DNA of 64,000 nucleotides from Pomphorhynchus laevis (lineage: Eukaryota; Acanthocephala; Palaeacanthocephala; Echinorhynchida; Pomphorhynchidae): contig WNNJ02000360.1 in assembly GCA_012934845.2 (NCBI GenBank), forward strand, positions 248,001 through 312,000, read 5' to 3'. Below are positions 46,306 to 56,972 of this stretch, one piece after another. Under the pieces are notes generated by a model that was not told the origin of the DNA, did no database searches, and worked only from the letters and a program-made list of their open reading frames with translations. Position 1 is the stretch's first letter. Each line of letters starts with the position of its first letter. A program made the translations under genes and the position numbers.

Positions 46306-48009
46306 TGGTATAAATTAAAATTATATATATTTATAGGGTATAAATTAAAAGGTCAAACTACTAAAATCTTTAAGGATCTCAACATTCAGGATCGTAAGAT
46401 GCGACATCAAGTTTTGGAAGAGCTAAAGACCAGGAATGCTTCTGGTGAAAAGGACTTGACAATAAGAAATTTTCGTGTGGTTCGAAGAAAGCCATTTGTA
46501 CGTTGGAATCCAATCGGTCCGTTAATTGCTTAGGTATTGATCCATCCTCGTTAGATATATTTCCTACTGGACTATCTATAAACGCAGGAACCAGTAAATG
46601 TTCAACTCCAATTATTAACGTCGCTTACACAAATATTCGTAGTATAGTATCGAAGATTGACGAATTTCGGAACAGATTCTTTACATATAAACCTCAAATA
46701 ATCGCAGTTACCGAAACTTGGCTAAATCATGATATTGCTGATAGTATGGTAGCTGTGGATGGGTATTCGATCATCAGGGTTGATCGTAAAGTACGACGAG
46801 GAGGCGGTGTTGCACTTTATGTCGATCAATGTATAGGTGTTGACGATTTTGAATGTTATACTGACACATATGGTACTTGTGAACTGATGGTGGCGAGTCT
46901 ATCTCATGTAAGAAATAAAGTTACTATTGCACTATGTTATATATCTCCATTTAGCTTCGTTCTCACTCAGGAATTCTCAGATATTTTGACAAAGGCAGCA
47001 ATGGGTGACCGGTTCCTCTGTTTAGGAGACTTCAATATTTCCAGCATCAATATGGATGATCCTCATTCAGGAATAACATCTTCTAGTAAACTAGATCACG
47101 ACTTGTGGAATTTTTTGTTAGATCACCTACTTCTTGTTCAGCATGTATCAGCACCAACTAGGATTATGAATGATCAAAGTTCTTTGTTGGATTTAATTTT
47201 ATCTAAATCATTAACAATGTGCGTGACATTATGCATGAAGCACCCATAGAAGTTAGTGATCATTGTGTATTGCTTTTTCACTTCTCATGGATTTCAAATA
47301 ATATTATCGACGAAGTCGAAACTAAAATCTTCAAGCATTGTTGGTATCGTGCGGATCAGTGTAAAATTCTTCAAGCAGCATCGACTATGAACTTTGTAGG
47401 CGCTAGCGACGATGTTGAAGATTGTTGGAAAGTTTTCCGTTCAGCAATGTGCGAAATAATAGAAAAATACGTTCCTACCAAGATCGTGCATAAAAATAAA
47501 AAAAGTGAATCCTCCGTGGTTTAATAGAGAACTTAAATCAGAACTAAGACGAAGAAACCGACTGTTTAAATTAAGCTGCAAGGACAATACTTATCGACAG
47601 GAATACGTCAATTGTCGTAACTTTTTCGAAAAGCTTAAAAAACGCAAAAAATTTAAATACGAAATGAGAATAGCTGCGGATTTTCATAGTGCACCAAAAC
47701 GATTTTGGGCTCACATACGTAGAGATAGGACAATTCCTCCTGCGATTTCGTCTCTTCGTATTAATGATAACTTTATCACATCGCCTCAAGATGTAGCCGA
47801 TACGTTTGCGTCGACTTTTCAACTCGTAACTAATAACACAGAAATTAACCAGCAATCTCGTGTAAGCCATTCACGAAGTTATTTTGATGTTACTACCGAG
47901 TAGGTTTATAGTGAGTTAAATTCTTTACGACATTCATCACCTGGTCCGGATGGATTACATCCCCAGATACTAAAGATATTATCTACATTTATTGCTTCAC
48001 TGTTAGCTT
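46306..48009 (+). pseudogene. CR1-type LINE (family 2): ORF1 end, endonuclease and linker
   Basis: ORF1 end at 46340-46530 (KIFKDLNIQDRKMRHQVLE, SGEKDLTIRNFRVVRR), then the ORF2 frame 46503-47249: YTNIRSIVSKIDEFRN, IIAVTETWLNHDI, GGGVALYVDQC, FLCLGDFNISSINMDD. After a frame change near 47220, APIEVSDHCVLLFHF holds the active-site SDH. Then PPWFNRELKSELRRRNRLFK and HSSPGPDGLHPQILKIL near 47930, the start of the RT. Interrupted at about 48010 by another CR1 on the minus strand and resumed at 48898. ORF2 overlaps the end of ORF1 as in family 1. Confidence 0.8.
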
Positions 48010-48897
48010 ATTAAAAAAAGGATTTATTTTAACGTGGCAAATGCGTGCCAGCGCACGCTTACATGACCACAACAAAACAAAACTGTGAATCAGGTGTCGA
48101 GAAGGTGTGAACGGATGAGGTGTTTGAATGTAATAAAGGAGGGAGCGCGGCGGACGTCGAGAGGGAGTTGATTCCAGGCGAGTGAGGCGGCGACGAGGAA
48201 GGATCGGAGACCGTAGTTGTTGGAGTAATTAGGAACGTGGAGTAAGAGGGTATGACAGGAACGAAGCGATAGCGAGGTGGGACGAGGATCGTCTAACAAA
48301 GGAAGGTTGATGAACGATGGATAGCAGCGATGAGACGAAAAGTAACGAGAAGAAGGCGGAGTTTGAAGCGGATGTAGATGGTGGGCCAGGAAAGTTGGGC
48401 AAACTATGTGGATGTGTGGTCAAAGCGACGGAGACGAAAGAGCACTCGAACGGCGGTGTTGATTATTCGTTGTAGGGGTAGGATGATGGAGTTTTGGAGA
48501 ATTGGCGAAAAGGCTAAGGCAGTAATCGATTTTAGGGAAAAGAAGCGATGAAAGAAGAGACATACAAGAACGGAAGTCGATAAGGAGGCGGATACGGCGG
48601 ATGTCACGAAGAATTAAGTTAGACGAGCGGACCTTGTCACGGACGAAGGGTTTAAGGGAAAGGTGATCATCGAAATGGAAGCCTAAGAAAGTGAGATTGT
48701 GGACTATAGGGATGATCGATGAGGCAAAAGATACAATGGGAGGAGATATGCTTGGTTTACGGGGAAGGATCCACATTATCGGCGTTTAGAACGAGATGGA
48801 GATTGGAGAGACGTTTGTAGATAGAAGAAAGACAGTTGGAGGCAGAAATGCCGATATCGTGTATGCGATGTGCGGGTGCATGATCATAGATTAGATT
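48010..48897 (-). pseudogene. CR1-group LINE (family 1, copy 3), RT C-terminal half, inserted
   Basis: Minus strand from 48897: HAPAHRIHDIGISASNCL, MWILPRKPSISPP, LTFLGFHFDDHLSLKPFV, LRSFLVAASLAWNQLPLD, then the native C-terminus LIRSHLLDT at about 48090 and about 80 bases of 3' tail. Truncated at the 5' side just after the catalytic YADD region. It lies inside the RT of the family 2 LINE, so it is the younger. It shows what copy 1 (33795-36622) has lost at its end. Two frame changes. Confidence 0.8.
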
Positions 48898-50480
48898 TGT
48901 TTCAACTATCACTAGCTAAGTCAATTCTACCATTAGATTGGAAAATCGCCACTGTAGTGCCAGTCCACAAATAAGGAGATCGTCACAACATTGAAAATTA
49001 TAGAGCAATAAGCCTAACAAGTGTCGTATGTAAGATGTTAGAGCGCATATTGTATCGGCGATTACTATACTATCTTGAATCATCGAACTTGTTAGATAAT
49101 TCGCAACATGGTTTTCGTCCTGGACGTTCTTGCATGTCTAATCTTTTATGTGCACGCGAAGCATGGGTTGATGCAGTTGCGCAGGGTAATGCAGTTGATG
49201 TCGTGTATTTCGACTTGAGTCTGACCTTTGATAGGGTTCCCCACAATATGTTGATTGAGGATCTTGCAGATTACGGAATTGAAATTCCTATTATTCGAGG
49301 GATTCACGCTTTCCTATCTAATCGTTCTTTCAGAGTTCGAGTTGGAAATTGTCTACCTAGACCGTCAAATTTATCAATGGGTGTTCCTCAGGGATCGGTG
49401 TTGGGTCCATTATTATTCGTCATATTTCTGAATAGTTTGCTACGCTCTCTAAAATGTAAAAAATTAGCATTCGCGGATGATCTTAAAATATGGAATGTCA
49501 TTACATGCTATGCCGATATGCAACACTTACAGGATGACATAAATATGGTTAATAGGTGGAGCGAACTGACCGGAATCATGATTAACATTACTAAATGTGT
49601 CCACCTCAGATTTGGTCGTAGTGATTTACCAAATGATTATTCTGTTTGTGGTGAGATTATTCCCACAAGTTCGTATACAAAAGATCTTGGGATAATTGTT
49701 CAGAATTCGTTTAAAACCGACCTCAATACTGAAAATATATGCAACACGTCGAGAAAAATTATTTACATGATCAAAAATACCTTTAGTTCGTTTCCACCGT
49801 CTCAGTTCTCACTATTATATAAGGCGTTGATCAGATTAATCATTGATTATGCTTCGCCGGCGACTTTTCCTTCCACGCGTGGTGAAATAAACCAATTAGA
49901 AAAGATTCTTCGCCGATTTTCCAAGCTATGTTCGGGTCTTCGGAACATCGCCTACTGTGATAGACTAAGCCAACTAAATATTACTTCAGTTTACAAGAGA
50001 TATGTGTACAATGATTTATTACAGTTATGGCGAATGATCCATGTCTTTCCTGGTTATCCATCGGAATCCGTTATTCTAAATGATCGCCCGAGCCACAGAG
50101 GACACTCTTTATCAGTTGTTGTGCAATCACACGGGAAATGTCATAGATACTTGCGATTATCTCACAGAGCGGTAAACCTATGGAACCGATTGCCGAATTC
50201 GATCGTGTCTATGGCACAGTACAAATCTTTCCAGAATGCGCTGAGCATGTGGATAAAAAGAGAAGATTCTTTGCAGGAAATATATAACTATATGTGACAA
50301 TTTATTATTGCTGAACTACTTTTTTTCTTTCTTTTCTTTTCTTAATATTGTGATCAGACAAAATGACTCTTTTATGTGTCAAAGTCTTGTAATAAATAAT
50401 ATATATAATGTATATATTATTTATAGGTTGTGTTTGAATAAACCGCTGTTCAGGATCCATATAGGATACGGGGTATCTAA
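48898..50480 (+). pseudogene. CR1-type LINE (family 2): reverse transcriptase
   Basis: Resumes with LFQLSLAKSILPLDWKIATV, a TAA near 48972, GDRHNIENYRAISLTSVVCK, then one open frame 49035-50297 of 420 residues: NSQHGFRPGRSC, VVYFDLSLTFDRVPH (motif A), MGVPQGSVLGPLLFVIFLN (motif B), LAFADDLKIW (catalytic, intact), KDLGIIVQNSF, and LSHRAVNLWNRLPNSIV near the end. FADDLKIW and the Asn-Leu-Trp-Asn-Arg-Leu-Pro ending are usual for the CR1 clade. The longest nearly intact RT frame in the window. The 3' UTR to about 50480 contains a TATATATTATTTAT-type palindrome. Confidence 0.85.
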
Positions 50481-50484
50481 TAAA

Positions 50485-50575
50485 TGATTGGCAATACACC
50501 GAACGCTCAGCAAAAAAGAAAAATATTTTTACGTTTCGGCTTTTCGCCTTTTTCAAAATCTACAATACAAAAGCA
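50485..50575 (-). repeat. Penelope-end motif (hammerhead-like remnant)
   Basis: Minus strand: TTGAAAAAGGCGAAAAGCC then GAAACGTAAA, and CTGAGCGTTCGG after. The stem GGC-GAAAA-GCC before GAAAC is the stem II position of a hammerhead, but the CTGATGA core is worn to TTGAAAAA. Close to the arms of the inverted repeat at 21205-21415. No coding part of a PLE is attached; it abuts the leader of the next LINE. Confidence 0.5.
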
Positions 50576-50599
50576 CACATTAATTAACAATTAAACTCA

Positions 50600-53500
50600 A
50601 CACCTTAAAAAAATTTTGGTTTCTAATAAACATACAATTGTATACAATAAAATAACATACAACAGTTACAAACTTATCTTGGCAATTACAAACTTACTTA
50701 CAATGTTACCATACACAATGGCGTACGATGGGCAAGATCAAAATGATATTATCAGAGGTAGGCGGCCATGTCGCATCTGCCAGAGGGACATCGTTTTGAC
50801 AACTAATGGATGCTTCCGCTTTCATAAGTTCAGAGGTTCTAGGTGTGCAGGTTCGGGCGAGGGATTCGGCTGTTTCGAACATGCGTTCAAGGTCCAGCCA
50901 AATGAGGCCACGACAAAAGTCATAGCTTCAACATTGACAATTCCAATCGCTCGAGTCGACGCTTCGAACCGTCTATCATGTCTTCAATCATGTTGGCGCA
51001 GAGAATCAACAACAGTCATACGCATTCCGTACAAAGCACGTGTTCTAGCAGCCACCTACTTCTGTGACAGTATCAAACATGCACTGCAGATCGGAGATGT
51101 CAGTTCATGGACAAAGTTGCTGCTCTTCGCAAAATCGTGCTTCAGTGGCCCAATGCCCACAATATGCAAAGGTCGATATAAGCTTGAGAAGCACATTTGC
51201 GAATCAATAAGAGCCTACGCGACAACCGCTTCAACGGATGTGCTATCCATGATACAAACGCCACATAAATATGCAAACCGTAAACTAAACGGCAATTCAG
51301 AAATTGCTTGTATCAACCTGACCAAGCATGGGAATTACGGTAAAGCACTCCAGCGTTTGGTTTCAGGAGGAATAGTCAGCCCATCTACACAAGCACGGAC
51401 AGCACTGCAAATACAACATCCCCTTACATACAGCATCTGGCGGGATCAGCAACTATCCTCACCTAATCTTATAGAACGACTTTCAAACAATCCGATTTCG
51501 TCTATATCTGTAGGCCGCGAGACCGTCATTACCGCGGTCAACTCTTTTCCTTAAGCGTCGGGACCAGGTTGCCTGGGGCTAAGACCGGAGCATCTCCAGG
51601 ACATGTTACGAGCAAATAGCGGCGGTTCGCTAGCAGAAAACCTGACGCACCTTGTCAACCACCTTCTGGCGGGACTAGCACCCTCTGAAGTGGCGCCTTA
51701 CATAGCCGGCGCGAACTTGATCGCACTTCCCAAAAAGGACGGGGGTATAAGACCAATTGCCGTTGGCGAAACTCTACGCCATCTGTGCTCGAAATGCATA
51801 TGTCTCCAACTCCGCAAACGTTTCGCTGGTCTACTACAACCAACACAACTAGGAGTAGCAACCTTAAACGCAGTGGAAAGGATCGTTCACAACATCCGAC
51901 GAATCCACGAACTTCACGCCAACGACAACAACTGGGCCTGGGCAAAGATCGATCTTTCAAACGCCTTCAATTCATTGTTTAGAGCGCACTTACGAGCAAC
52001 TGTCCGAGAGAACGTCCCAGAGCTCTTGCCATGGTTTGACTTTTCATACAAGTGCAAGGCACCCCTTCGTTTTGGCCCGCAGGACCCTCTCAATTCATGT
52101 GAAGGAGTCCAGCAGGGTGATCCATTAGGCCCGTTCCTCTTCGCGTTGGCCATTAAGAAAACGATTGAACACGTTTCTCATATCCCTGGAATAAACCTCA
52201 ACATGTGGTACCTGGACGATGACATAGTCGGCGGGACGCCTTCGGCAATCCCATCCGCACTCGCGAGTTTCAAGGCGATTAAATTGCAGCTAAATTGGCG
52301 AAATACAGAGGTCATCGGCACGCCTGAAGCCGTTAGCTCTTGCTTGGTCCTACTATCCGAGGTGGTTTCGGAGAACACCTCTGGAAACATGCACTTGTTA
52401 GGCATACCCATCGGTGACGAGTCCTTCATAGAAACCCACCTGACAAACGAGATTCTGCCACCGCTAATCCAGACAATTGAAGCAGTAGCCAAGCTGCCAG
52501 ACCCTCAAGTCGGATACATCCTACTCAAACACTGCGCTTCCTCGTCCAGGATAAACCACCTTCTCCGTTCAGTTGATCCAAGGGTTACAAAAACGTTATG
52601 TCAGTCATTCGACAGACAAATCGCCAGCGCCTTTCAGAAAATATGCGCGTGTCAACTACACGAAGCAGCGAAATCACAGATGACACTCCCAATCCGTCTG
52701 GGTGGATTTGGCCTAAGATGCAATGCGGCGCATGTCCAGAGCGCATTTATACATAGCGTGATGCAGGTCGGAGAAGAATACAGTCTGGATCCTACACTTT
52801 TTCCTGGCTATTCAGAGGCATTAGCCACCCTTAGAACCACAGTGGGATCTCACTTCATACCGTCTACGGAGGGCGGTTAAAATCATCAACCTCACGCCTG
52901 ATTGAAAATCTCGCCTCGACACAGCTTATACAATCATCTAGCGAAATGGATCGTGCCCGACTACATGCAGTGTCGTGTCCAAAAGCTGGGGCTTGGCTTA
53001 GTGCTGTACCAAATGCGGCATCTGGAACGGAATTAACACCCCCACAGTTCTGTATTCTAGTCCGCATGTGGCTTGGAATTCCTTTACACAAAAGGATGCG
53101 GCCGCTGCATGCGCATAGCTGATAAGGAAGGCATACACTCGCTAACATGCCAATACGGGGGTTACCAAGGACTGCGGCATAATGCTATTCGTGACGTGGT
53201 ATTCGCAGCCGCACAATCAGCCCGGATGGATGTAGCTCTGGAAGTGCGAGGTATTATCCCGGACCTACGTGAACGGCCGGCAGACATCCTATTTTATGGG
53301 GACCCTCCCCATGCAATCGACTTTGCAGTCACTCACCCCCAACAGACGGCATACCGTCGCTCAGCTGCTAACGCAAAGCTCGCCGCCGCTACATCGTATG
53401 CGATTAATGTTAAAGACCGAAAGTACAAGAGCAGGGTCGAAGCAGCGGGGTATATATTCTCAGCCGCTGTAGTGGAGTCGTTTGGGGGATGGAATGAAGA

Positions 53501-53761
53501 GGGAAACATGGTCATCAAACGGGTTGCAAATAACATGAGTCGGACAAGCGGAGTCACTTTCGCCCTGACAATCACGCATTTATACCAGCGCCTCTCTATT
53601 GCAATAATGAGAGGCAACGCCAAAGCAATGCTAGCGTCACTTGATCAGATCCCAATATCCACATTTGATGGTGAACACCAGGAAACATGTGAAGCCGGGA
53701 AACGCCTCTTCGAGCCAGACACTTGTGCTTCGAGCCGAACTCGTGATGTGATAAGACTACC
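50600..53761 (+). pseudogene. REL-type LINE, family B, most complete copy
   Basis: One frame from 50616 with few breaks. N-terminus: RRPCRICQRDIVL and FHKFRGSRCAG, a CCHC-like zinc site (C-x2-C...H...C). A single TAA at 51552-51554 precedes ASGPGCLGLRPEHLQDML. RT: GGIRPIAVGETLRHLCSK, KIDLSNAFNSL (motif A), GVQQGDPLGPFLFALAI (motif B) near 52115, NMWYLDDDIVGG (catalytic Asp pair intact) at 52200, LPDPQVGYILLKHCASSS. Between about 52865 and 53093 the reading moves to another frame (HAVSCPKAGAWLSAVPNA) and back. Then CGRCMRIADKEGIHSLTC (zinc knuckle) and a restriction-like nuclease RPADILFYG, HAIDFAVTHP, KLAAATSYAINVKDRKY. The shared tail ends at GACTACC (53761), after which a foreign sequence continues the frame. 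Confidence 0.85.
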
Positions 53762-54727
53762 TTGTATGACTAGACGTTGTGATACATATAACTCCAGATC
53801 AATTGAAACTGAGTATAATGCTGTGAGCGCCACTTCTACGATAGTCGCAGATAATGAACCGATAAACAAGCATGCGTCTCAATGTAACGATGACATTCCT
53901 GCCAATATCACTAAGCACGATACTCCATTCGATGCTACTAATGATGTTTTTCAGCATCATCATTCCCAGCTTAATGTCGACGATAATGACGATACTGATG
54001 TAGCCAAATCTCTTACCAAAGTTAGAAAGCAATCGTCGGACTACGGTCAAACAGATTTCGAAAAAGAAATGATATTTACTTATTGTGCAACTACAACTGA
54101 TGCTGAAAGTCATCTATTGATGTCTGCTAATGCACCGACAGGACAAGTTACCGATCAAATAAATAAGATCCAACAACTTGGTGAGCTGCATCAGAGTTCA
54201 ATGCATCCCTTAGCTAGTAATGATATGCAAATAAATAATAACCAAATGAACGAATTCAATAATCTAATTTGTTGTCCAATCAAGGATAATGATAACTTGA
54301 CGATAAAATTAAAAGGATCATCTCAACAGGGATTGGAGTTTGAATCGTCATCATTTATGTTGATGTTCAAGGTGTTGAGCATGATCAACATGACGATGCA
54401 CCAGCGGCAGTACAAATGATAGCGACAACAAATACCGCCAATCACTTAATTACGAATAAAAGTAGTAATATCGCATCAATTTTGAAGAGTTGCTCAAACA
54501 TGGTTCGAAGAAATAACGAATTCATTACAACCGCCACCACCGCGGCCGCGAATACATCAACCGAATCGGAAGATAGTGGTCACAGCAACGCTCATGGATC
54601 GCATGAACATGATAGCGAAGAATATCAGCGATCACAAAGAAATAACTCTAAAAAGTACAGTAATAAGCCGGAGCTTACAAAATCCTTGCCGATCGGTGAG
54701 GATTTAGAATCTGATCATTCATTATAG
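53762..54727 (+). CDS. Host-like Asp/Asn/His-rich coding tail fused to the LINE B frame
   Basis: The LINE frame runs on past its shared end for 219 residues with no stop (53762-54419), rich in Asp, Asn, His, Ser and Thr (HHHSQLNVDDNDDTDVAK, NNNQMNEFNNL). Near 54355 the frame slips; the reading VQGVEHDQHDDAPAAVQ joins the frame 54416-54727, which is of the same kind (STESEDSGHSNAHGSHEHD) and ends GEDLESDHSL at 54725. Low-complexity, probably unfolded, like the ends of many animal regulatory proteins; no family is recognised. The LIM copy has a quite different tail at the same breakpoint, so this is not the LINE's own C-terminus, or else that part varies freely. With one frameshift it is not an intact gene. 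Confidence 0.45.
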
Positions 54728-54777
54728 TTAATGAAATACTCGATATTTATGACAGTTCAATTCGTTCATTTTAAAAA

Positions 54778-56165
54778 TTAGAAAATTGTTGATGAAAAAA
54801 AATTAAACTCATCTATTTTTGTAATTATAGATAGATACGTCATTGAGACCGAATGGATCATCAGTCGCAAAACGTCCATTTCAGCCCGTTTTCTTTCTTC
54901 TTGAGACTGAAATCCTCCTTCGAACAAGATATAATAGAATGTGTGACCTGTTTCTATCGTGTGTTTTACTATCGCGTCCGCTGCGAGTCTTCCTGCGCGC
55001 GTATCAGCTCTTCTGTTGTTCAAGCGCATACTGAACATGCGACCAGTTTCACCAATATATTGGGCTCCGCATTCGTTACAATTCGCGCAGTAGAGAACGC
55101 TGTTCGTTTTGCAATCTAAAGATGTTCTTATGCAAACACAAACTTCATTCGAATTACTTTTTAAGCTGCTGCATTCTTTTATGCTTTCGCAAGCCTTGCA
55201 TCTAAGTCTCATACAGCGCTTACAACTACCTAGTGCTGTAGGTGATTTTCTGGATAGGCGAGATCTTGTAAGACTATGCGATAACTTGACAGGAATCGTA
55301 AAAGGTACTCTTTTTAATCCGAGTCCCGACCATACTTAGGAGATTATTGACGTCTCTTGACATTGTTTCAATATCCTTTCTTAATCCTGTCAACCGTGGA
55401 TGAAATGGAACTATTACAGAGTGACATGCGTCCGAATTTTTCGTATTTGTGTTCCGTGAGAATTTTCGCCTATTCCTGGCACGATTAATTTGTTTTAATA
55501 TAGTTCTGCTTTCGTACCCTCTACGGACTAACGTTGATGTCAAGTCACACATGCACTTTTCAAAATCTATATCCTCATCACAATTCCTACTCATTCTCAG
55601 GGCTTCACCGAAAATCATTCCTCTCTTCATACTAGTTGGGTGACCGCTTCCCGCATGTATATACATTGGTACGCTTGACTCTTCGCGGTAAAAACGAGTT
55701 ACGATCTTCGGACCCTTGACGAATACTTCTAGGAATAAGACTCGTTGGCCCTTCTAGATGTAAATTTGCTAGACGTTGTTTGGCTTGCCACGAATTCTTG
55801 ACATATGAGGGTGTTGACTCCGCAAGTGGCATCAACTGTGCGTGTAAGTGTCTAGAAAGACGTTCAGTTATCGTTCCAAAACAGCTTACTATTGGCCTTC
55901 CAATAAACGGCCTCTCAGTCTTATGTACTTTAGGGAGGAGATAGAAAACGCCCTGTTTCGGTTGCGGGACAATGAGTTCGGATACTTCATTAGCTTGCAG
56001 CGATTTTTTCGATACAGCAGTGAACAAAAAGTTTTTTTACCGCTTCGGACGCTTTTTGAAGTTGAGTTATATTTGAGACTTCGTAAATTGGGGGTTGTTG
56101 CTGTTTATTAGCTTCGGAGATATACTCAGTCTTACTCCAAATAACCGCTTGTCCGCCCTTATCTA
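54778..56165 (-). pseudogene. Penelope-like element with most of the RT deleted
   Basis: Minus strand from 56165: DKGGQAVIWSKTEYISEAN, QPKQGVFYLLPKVHKTER, GRPIVSCFGTITERLS, STPSYVKNSWQAKQRLANLH near 55800. The RT palm (motifs A to C) is missing; the reading then goes to HAGSGHPTSMKRGMIFGEAL (thumb region) near 55660 and to the GIY-YIG nuclease, frame 54778-55212: SVLYCANCNECGAQYIGET and MRLNNRRADTRAG. The deletion is internal, at about 55740. Several frame changes. A partial hammerhead (56193-56236) lies just 5' of it in the same orientation. Confidence 0.8.
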
Positions 56166-56192
56166 CACAGCAACAAAAACTATTTAATCAAA

Positions 56193-56236
56193 CAAGCCTC
56201 ATCAGTTGCAGCAATACAATGTATACACATGAAAAG
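56193..56236 (-). other. Half hammerhead, inverted partner of 56483-56531
   Basis: The reverse complement reads CATGTGTATACATTGTATTG then CTGCAACTGATGAGGCTTG, so stem I strand, CTGATGA core and the first side of stem II match the full ribozyme at 56467-56500. It stops before the GAAA. It sits directly upstream of the minus-strand PLE body, where Penelope terminal repeats carry hammerheads. Confidence 0.65.
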
Positions 56237-56482
56237 CATACTATATACAGATTAAAGCATAAAGAATTCACTATATGCTAATTGCATGACGTAGCTTGCG
56301 CTTTCGAAGTCAATGCAGGGCAGTGAATTATTTTTCAGTGTAATAGACATCAGCGGGACCACTAAATGACCAAAATAATAAATTACAAACGAAACAGCAC
56401 CGCCGCCTGGGATCCTTAGAGGAGCAATAAATAAATTAGAGGTTTGAATCAACCAGGCTGTCTATGTTTTTCATGTGTATTG

Positions 56483-56531
56483 CTGCAACTGATGAGGCTT
56501 CTCAAAGCCGAAACGGTACGTCGTCTTGCAG
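56483..56531 (+). ncRNA. Type-I hammerhead self-cleaving ribozyme
   Basis: All core parts are present and paired. Stem I: CTGCAA (56483-56488) with TTGCAG (56526-56531), six perfect pairs. Core CTGATGA at 56489-56495. Stem II: GGCTT/AAGCC with loop CTCA (56496-56509). GAAA at 56510-56513. Stem III: ACG/CGT (56513-56515 with 56522-56524) around a six-base loop. Cleavage triplet GTC at 56523-56525, so cutting is expected after 56525. A very short stem III is typical of hammerheads in Penelope and related retroelements, where they trim the element RNA. No point change in the conserved core. No complete PLE lies on this strand next to it. Confidence 0.85.
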
Positions 56532-56599
56532 TGTAGAAGCATGAAATTCTCTCTATATAGAGAAAAACAGATATATGTAATAGACAGTCCTTGTTGAAT

Positions 56600-56922
56600 C
56601 AATTAAATAAGCTAACTGAGTCTACGTATTTTATATTGCAAAATAAAAATAATGCAAAATAAAAGTAAAATAGTTAAATAATAAAAAAAATAATTAATAA
56701 TAAATAATTGTTATAAGATTTTATATAATTTATATCAAGATGAATTATAAACTGAAATTAAAAATAAAAATCAATTTTTATGAATTGACTAATAGATAAC
56801 AAACTATGTATCAGAATAAGGATTAGATGTCATCTGGAGGAACTGCTATGTCATCAGGTTTCGGCCCATGTTCCTCTACCCAACATAGCAGCGGGGCCAA
56901 ATAAATGCTAATGATGTATTTG
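56600..56922 (-). repeat. PLE-like tail module
   Basis: AT-rich end from AAATAAGCTAACTGAG (56606) and the structured block 56826-56922, cut at TGATGTATT. Stems P1 (CTGCTATG/CATAGCAG) and most of P2 (GGCCC/GGGCC) are kept. Confidence 0.75.
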
Positions 56923-56972
56923 TAAACCTCTAATTTATAGAGGTTTATATGGTAAACCTCTAGTTTACCATA
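56923..56972. repeat. Two perfect hairpins in a row at a junction
   Basis: TAAACCTCTA/TAGAGGTTTA around ATTTA (56923-56947), then at once TATGGTAAAC/GTTTACCATA around CTCTA (56948-56972). The second right arm continues into the LINE piece that follows (native ACCTATGGTAAAC on its own strand). Confidence 0.9.

Noticed and set aside
51655-51960. 101-residue minus-strand frame
   Set aside because: Shadow of the LINE B RT on the opposite strand.
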